A stretch of 16,749 nt of DNA from assembly GCA_025349905.2 (NCBI GenBank), contig MU624934.1, positions 1 through 16,749 of the forward strand, given 5' to 3'. The stretch is from Blastocladiella britannica. Taxonomy: Eukaryota; Blastocladiomycota; Blastocladiomycetes; Blastocladiales; Blastocladiaceae. Positions 1 through 9,200 of the stretch are shown piece by piece (positions within the stretch are counted from its first letter, which is position 1; each line of letters begins with the position of its first letter). Under the pieces are notes generated by a model. It did no database searches, was not told the origin of the DNA, and saw only the letters and a program-made list of their open reading frames with translations. A program made the translations under genes and the position numbers.

Positions 1-415
1 ATCGGGCGCGTCGGGCTCGTCAGCTGCGGCGGGAAGAAAGCGGCCGATGGCCTCGGACGCTTGATGAATCAGCCGAAATGGAAGAGTGATAGGTTCAGTC
101 GGTCGGGATTAGGTTCAAGTTTGTTGTTTCGATTGGGTTAAAGTTGTTGCGTTTTTTTTTTTTGGGCCGAACGGCTTAAAAGCGCGCGCTTTGACCTCGG
201 CCACCGTCCAGTCCACCAAGGGTTCTCCATATACTTTTCACAAGTCAAGCTCAATATGATGCCAAGCGGGAGTCAAGGGTAACAAGGCCGATCGTTGCCT
301 GGTGGTACCTCCATCCATTGTTTTCATTGATTTTTCCCCCGTTTGCCCACAAGTGCGCGCAACGGACTGACTCTGGCAGTGTGTCCCATTATTTTTGTTC
401 TTATATAGCGCTGAG
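1..415. other. Left-edge region without a certain gene
   Basis: No gene can be supported here. Positions 1-64 are GC-rich and open in plus frame 2, reading a short Ser/Ala/Gly-rich peptide that ends in TGA at 62-64. That could be the 3' end of a plus-strand gene lying to the left. The opposite strand of the same bases is also open, so direction is undecided. Positions 65-180 are AT-richer and, read on the minus strand, C/A-rich with no GT dinucleotide, which resembles a leader more than an intron. A second GC-rich patch (about 172-232) is open on both strands but has no convincing start or splice signals. Confidence 0.3.
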
Positions 416-600
416 TGACGGGCGATCGTGCAAGCGAAGCTGATCGGTTCGGTATTTTGTGTTTGTCTCAAATGTTACAATTGCGAGCGAGCTTGACTGA
501 CAGCGCCATGCTTTTTGATAGGTCGAAAAAAAGGCCAAGCGAGCGAGTGCGATCGAGGCCAAGGCGATCGTCGAGGCGGGCGCCAATACTCGTGGAATTC
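416..600 (+). other. Candidate plus-strand exon-intron-exon
   Basis: An intron-like element at 452-521 (70 nt) has a GTATTT donor, a GACTGACAG branch-like motif and a TTTTTGATAG acceptor, matching the length and signals of the certain introns in this window. Joining 451 to 522 gives a Lys/Ala-rich reading (AIVQAKLIGS then VEKKAKRASAIEAK and onward) with high G/C third positions. The frame is closed by TGA at 416-418 and has no ATG, so the start is unexplained. After about 590 the sequence turns AT-rich, and GTGGAA near 594 could be a further donor. It may be a broken or partial gene. It overlaps a minus-strand open frame (401-724), so strand is not settled. Confidence 0.3.
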
Positions 601-786
601 CAGCAAGAAAAGCAATGAGAAAAACAGCTTGGTTTGGTGCTGGAAAAACAAGGACTGAAGAATTCCATTGGCGATAAAACGGACGTTTTGTTCCTCCATC
701 ACTTCCATCACGGAATTCCAACACCCGAACTCTGTTCAGTGCACAGCCGCGAGGTGAAGTAAAAACGATTGATTTTTAGAAGCACG

Positions 787-805
787 CACACACACACACA
801 CACAC
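787..805. repeat. (CA)n microsatellite
   Basis: A pure CA/GT dinucleotide run just downstream of the kinase stop codon on the minus strand, probably in the 3' untranslated region or in an alternative last intron. Confidence 0.9.
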
Positions 806-823
806 GGTAAAAATAATGGCAAC

Positions 824-1337
824 TCACGGACGCGACGACCCGCTCGCCGGCGCAAACATCTGCCAGTAACTAGCCCCCGGCCCCGAGTTCCGACGCTGTT
901 GCTGATGCTGCTGCTGCGGTGGTGGCTGTTGCTGCTGCGCACCACCTTGGCTGCTTCGTACCGACCCGGCCGCCGACCCTTGGCGCGAAAGCCCGCTGGC
1001 AATGCTGCCGGACGGAGACGGCGACCGGTACGGTGTCCCTGGCCGCGACGACGTGGGCGGTGCTGCCGCGGTAGTTCCCCACAACACGCTGCCACCCCCT
1101 CCAGCGGCGGCCACCAGTGACGACGTTGATGACGATGACGACGATCCCATGGCGAACGACGACGAGTGCGCGAGCGACGGCCGCGACCCGCCCGCGCTCC
1201 CACTACCGCCACCTCCGAGACTGCCGTAGTCGTCGGCGGAGGCCGTCCGAGACAAGGCGCCGGTGGACATGCGCGGGGACGTGGTCGGGGGTTTCTTGAT
1301 GCGGGCGGCGAATGTCAGAGTCGCTCCTGAGCCCGGC

Positions 1338-1380
<43 letters not shown>

Positions 1381-4200
1381 GCTGCTGCTGCTGCTGCTGC
1401 TGTAACATGGCCGCGGCCGCGACTGCTGCTGCCGAAGACGACCCAGTCGCACAGGCACCACCGCCACCGCCGGGGGTCGACGGCGCCGTGCACGGCAACG
1501 ACCGCGTCGAGGTCACCGGAGACACCGTCGCCGACTTGATTCCGCCCGACGAGACCCCGAAAAACGCCATGGGCGGGGACCCAGTGGGACCGGGCATGCC
1601 ACTGCCGCCGATGTAGGGCGAGGTTGTTGTTGGCGGGTGATGTTGCGAGGCCGTGGCAGCGTGCGAGTGCATGAGCCCGTCCAGATGCAGCTCGTCATCG
1701 TCGTCATCGTCGCCGCCGTTACGGTGCGTGCGCGTATCAACAAAGTACCCGCCCTGCCGCTCGGCCATGGTCACTTCGGGAGTGGCGATGGTACTGACAT
1801 TTGGCTCATTGTCGTCATCGTCCAGGTCCATCATGAACCCTTCGCTGACGGCCGAGCTCGGGCCCGCCCAATCGTCCTGACCACCGTATGGGTGCAGCAT
1901 CGATGATGGTTGGGCCGCGAGCGGAGCCGGCCGGCGCGACATGGACGACGATGCGATCCCAGTAGTTGGGTCGACGTACGGCGGGAACTCGGCCACCCGC
2001 GGGGCCCCGAGACTCCCGACAATAGCAGCAGCAGCAGCAGCAGCCGCGGCAGCCGCGCGCCGGCCTTGCCCACCCGACATGGATGTTCCCAATAAGCTGG
2101 CGCTCATGTACGATCCGGCGTTGTTGCCGACAAACGACGACGCCAGTGGGGTGTTGGGCACGCCCAAGCCCAAGCTACTTGGTGGGGCCATCATCGTAGA
2201 CGAAGCAGAAGCCATGTGCTGGGTAATGGCCGCGGGGGGCGCCCACGAGTAACCGGCAAAGTACTGCTGCAGCGACGCCGACAAGTCGTGCTGTGGTGGA
2301 GACAGTCGCGGGGACATGGCGGTGAAACACTCTTCAAAGTTGGACAAGTCCACGGCCTCGGCCGCCGTAGTACCCATAGCCGGCTGCGCAATGGCCGCGC
2401 CCTTCGCCGCGGGCGCGTACGGCGGCGTCACCCGCTTATAGTACACGTCCTCCCACCTTGCGCCGCGAAAGAACGGCGCCGCCTGCACGTTGCGTGCCGC
2501 CACGGCCGGTGTGCCGGCCCCCAGCCGCTGCCGCGGGTCGCGTTCCAGTAACCGCGCCAACAAGTCGCGCGCGTCGTCGGGGATGTCGGCGGGAAACTCG
2601 AGCGGGTCCTCGAGCACCCGCGCGTACATGGTCGCGTGGTTCTCGGCCCAAAAGGGGGTCTGGCCCACCATGAACTCGTACAGCAGCGTGCCAAACGACC
2701 ACCAGTCGACCTCGTACGAGTACTGTTGGTTGAGGAGGATCTCCGGGGCTAGGTACTCAGCGGTGCCGGCAAATGTGGACGTGCGGGAGCCGTCCGGGTC
2801 GGTTGGGGACGCAAACATTTTCGACAGGCCAAAGTCGGTCAGGAGCAGGTGGCCGTCCGGTTGCAGGAGGATGTTTTCGGGTTTAAGGTCACTGATGTTT
2901 TTCCAAAAGTGAATATGGATGAATCCAGCGCAATGCAAGAAAAAAAAAAAATTTAAAAATACCGATAGACAACGCCGAGCCGGTGCAGCTCGCACAGCCC
3001 GAGCACAATCTCGGCCGCGTACAACCGAGCGCGGTCGACCGTGAACCGTCCCCAGCGCGCGAGCTGGGTCGCAATATCGCCACCAGCGACAAAGTCGAGC
3101 ACTAAAAAGAGTTCCGACTCGGACGTGAATGCGCCGTGGCACCGCATCAGGAACGGGTGCTGGATGGCCGCCACGGTGGTCAGGATCGCGCGCTCGGCCA
3201 GCGTGTGGTGCAGCTCCTTGTGCATGATCACGGACGACTTGGAAATGGACTTGAGCGCGTACAGGTTGGACGATTTCTTGTGTCGGACGAGGAGGACCTT
3301 TCAATTATATCGTTTCGTGAGTTTTGAGGGCAAAGCAAAAAGGAAGGAAAAAATTACGTACTTTGCCCATGCACCCTTTCCCAAGCACTTGCAGGATCTG
3401 GTAGTCGTCGACGGTGATTTTGCGGCGCCGGGCCTCGCGTTGTGGCTCGTACGCGATCTGGCCCTGTTGCAACCGATCGTACACGTCCTGCACCGCAGCG
3501 TGGTTGATGCAAGAAAAGAACCATTGCGTGGCATGCGTATACCGGCGGACGGTCTCTGGGTCGAGGAGCTATAATTATCATATGAATTAATGTCAACTAA
3601 CACTTAAAAATTGGGAACGTACGTTTTTGTAGGCAGGGAACAGGGCAATCGCGACCGCCGCGTCCGCGACGGTGAGCCGTCCAGCGACCAACGTCGGGTG
3701 CGCTGACCCAGAGACGGCTGCCGAATCGGCCAACGCCTGGTCAAGTGTCGATAGCGCGCCCAGGACCCGCGTGCGCGCCGCTTCCAGCTCCTCGGGCGAC
3801 GCCGGAATCAGGCCAATCGCCGCGTACAGCCAGGCAGTGATGGGTGGGGTCAGCGAGTTGTCGGCAAGCCGCAGGTAGTGCGTGACCACCGCGTGGTCTG
3901 CGGGGGCCGGTAGCAGCGGTTGCAGGTGCGGCGTGGACGAGACTTTATGTAAAAATGGGCCGTGAGTCAGCATAGCATACTCGACGCAATGGAATGATAA
4001 GAAAATAGTGTACCAATGTCGAGAACAGCGCTCGTGTCGTAGGTGCGGTACGAGTCGGGCTGGGCCAGGCCCGCCGACGATGCCGACGGTTGCGGTGCGC
4101 CGCGTCCAACCGTGGCAGGGTGGCCATGCGGGATGGGTGTGATAGGTGGGGGCCGTGGGATGGCAGCAGCGGCCGAGGAGGTCTGAGGACGTCCGTTCAT
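824..4200 (-). CDS. GST_C-like domain fused to S6K/Sch9-type AGC kinase
   Basis: This is a Ser/Thr kinase of 1038 residues. Five exons: 4200-4014, 3942-3623, 3568-3362, 3297-2963, 2891-824. Introns are 71, 54, 64 and 71 nt and all phases match. Residues 1-62 are a Pro/Ala-rich leader. Residues about 80-198 resemble the C-terminal helical domain of glutathione S-transferases of the EF1B-gamma/aminoacyl-tRNA-synthetase kind (LTVADAAVAIAL at 152-163, then a THATQWFFSC helix). No thioredoxin-like GST_N half is present. The kinase follows: glycine loop GKGCMGKV (232-239), lysine K254, helix-C E273, YRDLKPEN (349-356), DFG (369-371), T-loop TFAGT with T389, APE (398-400). The tail has an S6K-like turn motif (FTAMSPRLSPP, 539-549) and hydrophobic motif FAGYSW (561-566). 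Activation by PDK1 and TOR is expected from the family. Residues 567-1038 are disordered, with 22 Gln. The start is the first in-frame ATG, preceded by an A-rich leader. Confidence 0.85.
1337..1402 (-). repeat. Polyglutamine CAA/CAG tract in kinase tail
   Basis: Twenty-two consecutive Gln codons in the disordered tail of the kinase. Read on the minus strand, seven CAG codons are followed by a long CAA block and a final CAG. The two-block structure suggests expansion of two pure triplets rather than a random mixture. Confidence 0.9.
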
Positions 4201-4975
4201 TTTTTCTTGATTTCTTCAATTGATTCGTTTGAATGAGTTGCGGGTGCTGCTTGAAAAAGGAAAGAGTCGAGTAGTTGGTTCAAAGTGAGTGGAAAAGTAG
4301 GCAGGTCAGGGATTCATATTGTACTTCAATCGCAACACACCTGTAAGGATAATCCTGTGCACTGTTACAAGCTAATGGTGTCGTTGTTTTCTCTGTCCTG
4401 GCTGGCTGCACTCAGGACAACGACTGCTGTGGGGAAGAGGAGGTGATGAGTTCAACTTTGGACAATGGAAAATCAATATTCAAGGTGGTGGGGAGGCAAG
4501 CCCGCGGTGATGCTTGCTGCTGTTCGCGGGGCTGGACCAGTCCCGGAGCAGCCGCCGATTACATTATGGAATATATTATTTTTCCCGATGCCGACATTGA
4601 TCAATGTTATATTATACTCATACTCACTAATTTATTGGTTGAATTTTCAAATGTGCGAGGGGGAAGAAGAGAGAGTCGACGACAGTCTGCCCTCGACCAC
4701 GTCTCGAGTACGAAAAAAGGACGCGCGCGTGCTCTCACGGCAAAATAGTAACCATTCCTCGTGGCGGTTGGGAATCCGCTGTATCTATTTCTTGACACCC
4801 CTGAAACACTCTTTCTTGACCTGAAACACTTGTTTGTTGAATTATTCTTTTTTTTTTTTGGGAAAAATTGTAATGAACATAAACTTTGAATTAAAAAAAG
4901 GATTGAGGAGTATGGAGTATGGACAGGGATGAGAGGAGGGATGGAGTACAAAAAAAAAACATGAATAGAAACTCT
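4201..4975. other. Intergenic region between Yippee 3' end and kinase start
   Basis: No gene found. It must hold the 3' end of the Yippee transcript (minus strand, right side) and the kinase promoter (left side). The 120 bases before the kinase ATG are C/A-rich on the coding strand, as in other leaders here. Two GC-richer patches (about 4490-4560 and 4650-4740) lack a start codon or splice signals. A plus-strand open frame of 119 codons at 4465-4824 runs across AT-rich sequence with poor codon use and no recognisable domain. An imperfect hairpin lies at 4380-4424. Confidence 0.5.
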
Positions 4976-5688
4976 TTAGGGGGCAGCACGAACAAGACCA
5001 CCACTGCCGGATCCGCTACTCCCATTCCCGCCTCGCGCTGCCGCCGCCCGGGACGACCCATTCATATCAACAGAAGACGACGTTCCCAACAGCGACCGCA
5101 GCGTGGGCGGTGGCAAGTGCACGATCCCGGCGCCGTTGAGGGGTGCGGGCACGTCGGGATCGGGCAGATCGTCCACCAGCGCCTTTTCCAAGATGGTCTT
5201 GCCTTCCTTGTAGCGCTGAGATTCTTCGAATGCGTAGATCTAATATTCCACTGCTTCATAAGTATAGGTTATTGAGAAAATAATGGAGGGCACATACATA
5301 GGTCCAGCCTGACACGGATGGAAACATGTGAGTGCGGATCAAGTCACAATCACAAAGAAAAATCAAGACGAACCAACGATTAACCCACAGCCAATGCACA
5401 GCACATCTCGGACCGTGTGCAATCCGGTCGTCATTTGCCGATCCTCTCGTTCCCCAAGCGTGACATTGACCCTTTTATGTTTTGTTGTTGCAATGAGCAA
5501 TTGACATAACAAAGAAAAGAAAATAATAAATACACTTTCTGGAACAGAAATGCGCGGCCCGTCTGGCCCTGGAATTGCTTGGACACGATATCGGTGGCGG
5601 TGGACAGGTGGGTGTGGCAGTCCCGGCAGACGTAGATGCGATTGTGTGGACCGGGCGCGTGCAGGTAGTGTTTGTGCAGGAGGCCCAT
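4976..5688 (-). CDS. Yippee-family zinc-binding protein (YPEL/Moh1)
   Basis: A protein of 175 residues from four exons: 5688-5534, 5471-5374, 5308-5298, 5239-4976. Introns are 62, 65 and 58 nt. Splice sites were chosen because they rebuild the family consensus without a gap. The Yippee domain fills residues about 8-106: first zinc pair CRDC (21-24), SKQFQGQTGRAFLF, VVNVTLGERE (52-61), TGLHTVRDV, second pair CIGC (77-80), GWTY (85-88), and YKEGKTILE (98-106). The family is a conserved beta-barrel with one zinc held by two CxxC pairs. Its molecular role is poorly known; links to growth, stress and ubiquitin ligase complexes are reported. Exon 3 is only 11 nt. About 70 residues after the domain, rich in Gly, Ser and Ala, are extra compared with the usual length near 120. 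It is head to head with TRAPPC11 across about 600 bp. Confidence 0.93.
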
Positions 5689-6293
5689 TTTGTGATTATT
5701 GGCTGATACTTGGATGGATCGTTACTTGGTTATGAAGGTTGGGTGATGCGGCGTATTTTTCGATTGTTGGGGTTGGACAAGGGCGGACAGTGCAGAAATT
5801 GACAAGAAGGTGTTGTGTCGGCGCAGAGGAACGTTAAAAGAGCGTGTGAGGACAAAAAGGACAAAAAGGAATAGACGACTGGATGAAGAAGAGAGGCGAA
5901 CGAAGAGTTAAACCATTCAACAGAAATAACGAGCTCAAAAAAAGCGTGGCGCCGCAATGCACGTGCGCTTGGGACTCGGACAATTTTTTTTTTCGGTCGG
6001 ACTGGATCCGGCCAACCTTGAAGAACGACTTCGGATCCTTCGGGATCACGTACGCCGCGGTTAAGTTGCGACTTGGTGAAAAATGGATGGTTTCTTGATT
6101 CACTTCCTTCCGGGATTCGCAACCAACTTCACTGGATCGGCTCGGATCAGATCAGATCATGTCAGCAAAGCGTATAATAGGGTTCCCAAGGCACGGTCCA
6201 AGGTACGCGTCCTCGTACAGGCGGGGATCCAGCCATCCACTTGGATCTCTTTCGCCTTGAACGAACAAAAACGAACCTCAAAACAAAAGCGAA
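5689..6293. promoter_or_regulatory. Divergent promoter region, Yippee / TRAPPC11
   Basis: This 605-bp stretch separates two divergent start codons, so it must carry both promoters. Visible items are an E-box palindrome CACGTG at 5960-5965, a GATCA triplet repeat at 6145-6159 and a TATA-like TATAATAG at 6173-6180, about 114 nt before the TRAPPC11 ATG. The coding-side leader before 6294 is A/C-rich (ACGAACAAAAACG). A minus-strand open frame at about 5834-6103 has coding-like codon use in part and is treated as a finding. No tRNA or other RNA gene is seen. Confidence 0.45.
5960..5965. promoter_or_regulatory. CACGTG E-box
   Basis: A perfect palindromic CACGTG sits in the shared upstream region of the Yippee and TRAPPC11 genes. 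Fungal bHLH factors of the Cbf1/Pho4 type bind this core. A single six-base match may be chance. Confidence 0.25.
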
Positions 6294-9200
6294 ATGACAC
6301 CTCCACGGCCATCGCCCGCCCTGGCTGCCCATGCCGCGCCACTGGTGCACGTGGTGCTCTCGCCTTTAATGATGGCCGTCGATTCGCCGTCTCTTTTGCT
6401 CGAGACCACTACTACTGGCACCCCTGCCTCATTGTCGTTTGCGGACACTTTGCGCCCGGCCCTGGAAACGCGGCTCGCGGTACCCGCCGCCGCCGATCAG
6501 GCCTGGTTGCCTATGTACCTGCGCTCGGCTCCTCCCACTCCTTTATCGACTTCTTCGGCAGCGACAGTGGCCGCCACCAAGCAACTGGCGGTGGCAACGA
6601 TGTCAACACCGCACCCACCGACTCTGCCGGTGCAGGACCGCGTGCGCTTACGGTTCGTCGATGCAGCCAACGCTGTGCCCGACGCGCCATCTAACGCCCG
6701 CCACCATGAGTTCCTGTCCCCGACCTGGTTCGACAAGACCTTGCACTCGGTTCCCGCCGTCACATTGGTCATGTGCCCGCTGGTGCAGACGTCGTTGGCT
6801 GGCATGGGCATTGTAAGCCGTAGCACTACCTCTGCGACGACTGGTGCGGCCCTTCGTGTCGTCGGATCACGTACGCCGAGTCCCGGGCCACCGCCTTCCG
6901 CGACTGGTACAGGCCCCGATGCACCGATCTTGGACGCAGTGAATGCGGTGCGGGACGCGGTGCGCGCCGTTAGGGGTGGGCGAGTGGTCCTGGGACTGGT
7001 GGTGGCGGAAGCGGCCGATCTTGGTCCGTCCTCTTTACACCTTTCCTTTCTTTGATGGAGTGCGGATCATTGATTTGCACTTTAAAAAAAAAAATAGACG
7101 CAGCATGGTTCGAGAACCGTGTCGCCGGACTGCGCAGGGCACTGGCCCTCGATCGCAAGTCGGTGCTGGTCATGTCGGCCACGTCGCACCCGGCCGAACT
7201 GGCCGACAAGTACGCCATTCCATCATGTTTCACTGGAAAAATTCTCACCATGTTATAACAGCTTGCACGCGGTCTTGGTCCCGCTGGCCATCTCGCATTA
7301 CACGAGCAAGCTCGCGTCTCTGCAAAAGAAACGCGCGTCATCCACCAACCGACTCCCGTCCCGGCTGCGGTACGAAATCAAGCTCGGAATGGCGCACGAG
7401 GCCGCGGGCCAGTGGTCCGAGGCACTGAACCAGTACACGACCGCATACCGTACCATGATCGCCGAGTACTTGGCGGCGGGCGCCAACGTCTCGGTCTCGG
7501 ACGGCGCGTCGGGATTGTTGCTGGATGCCGAGACGTTGGCCACGGCACCGTCGGCGTCTTCACAGACGCACCCGTCCGAAAACGAGGATGGGGAGGAGGA
7601 ATCGTCTCCTGATGCCACGATCGAGCTCTTTGGCGATGCTTGGTACAGTGCGCGGGATATACTGGACGGATTGGTTTTACGGGTACGTATTCACCTTATA
7701 TTTGCTATCGATCAATATTGACCATGTAGAATACAGCGCATGAAACTGTCGGCGCTCCTAGGCTCCCCCGCCGACGCCCTGGCGACCTTCACCCACCACC
7801 TCCACACCGACCTCCTCACGCTCCCGGACTCGTCCACCGCGGCGCCCTCGCTGTCGTGGCTCGTCCACGACCACGCCGCCGGCATGTTTGAGACCATCGC
7901 CGATGCGCTTGACTCGCTCCAACTCCGCAATCATCCCGCCAACGATGCCTCTCAACAGCAGCAACAACGACGCGTTCCGACATGGCTCGCGTCCTTCGCG
8001 GCCCGTGCGGGCGCCCCCGCCCATTTCCGACTGCAAGCCGCCGCCGCGGCCGACCGCGCCGACGAGTGGGCGGCGCAGGGCGGGAACTTGGTGCGGCTGA
8101 TGCCGGGCGCGCCCGCGGCACTGTCGCGGCGAGTGGCGGAGCGCGTGGACGGGCGCGCGATCGCGATCGTGGAGGTGGCGTGGCGCGATTCCGGGTTGGT
8201 GGCGACGGCTGTCGCGGCTGGACCGACCGGAACAGCGGCGCCGGCAGCGCAGTGGCCACGCGCTGCACTGATGGTTGGGACCGACCTCGCTGCACGGTAC
8301 ATGGCCTCGAGTCGCCTTGCGGACGCAATGGCGGTCCTGACGGCGCTGGCGCGTTCCCTGGGTGGGCACCAATCGGGTGGCGTGCGCGCCAACGTGCTGG
8401 ACCGGCTGGCTACCGCGTCGAAAACGGCTGGCGACTGGAAATCCGAGGCTCAGGCTCAGGCGGGTCTGGCGGGGATCGCATCCTCGGGTAGGGACCAGCA
8501 TTTCGCGCGGCTACTCGCGCTGCTTGATGCGTCTGACGATGACCACCACGTAGAAGCCACGTGCGACGCGGCCGAGGGATTGATGGCGGTCGAGATCGAG
8601 TTTGCGCCGCGTCGAGTCGCCGTGGACCGACCAACGGTGCTGACAGTGCGCATCCAACAACAGCACCCCGGTATACCTCGGATCATGGATCATTTCGCCG
8701 AGATTCGCGTCACGGTGGACCCGGCCGAGTACAGCTTTGTGATTCGGCACCGCAGCGCTTCTCCTGACGATGTGTCTGCGGATGCCCCCACGATTGGGGA
8801 GGAGCACCCGATTCCTTGGGCACCGGTCGTACATGCCAATTTGCGAGGTGCCACCTCTGGATCGACAACAACACCAAACCGACCATTGGTGGCAGTCCCA
8901 GTGACGCTGTCGGTGTCACGGACCGGGGACGTGAATGTGACCCAGATCGCGGTGGTGGTGACAAGTAAAGGGTCTAATGAGGACCGCCGCCGCCGACTGG
9001 TCATCTCCACGCACGCGCCGCCGCCGCCAGTTTCGACGCTGGTCCGATCCTCCAACCCCGGTGCCGGCGATACCGGTCGATCCCACCGGCTCACCTCCAG
9101 CAGCACCAGCAATAGCCACCACGCCATGACTGGCGGCCGCAAATGGCACCTGTCGGTTCTTCCGCCGTACTCGGAGCTCGAGTGCGTGATTGACGGTCCC

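Noticed and set aside
593..720. Three GAATTC-centred GGAATTCC-like motifs
   Set aside because: Short, unevenly spaced and with unrelated flanks. No transposon ends or target duplication are visible.
3593..4219. 208-codon minus-strand ORF read as one protein
   Set aside because: Its first part is in the wrong frame and runs through an intron (4013-3943). Only the part from 3942 to 3623 is real coding, as exon 2 of the kinase.
4465..4824. 119-codon plus-strand ORF with a hydrophobic stretch
   Set aside because: AT-rich sequence, no G/C third-position bias, no splice signals and no recognisable domain. It is probably a chance frame in intergenic DNA.
7758..8501. 247-codon minus-strand ORF
   Set aside because: It is the antisense of the TRAPPC11 foie gras region, with Arg/Gly-rich translation typical of a GC-rich shadow frame.
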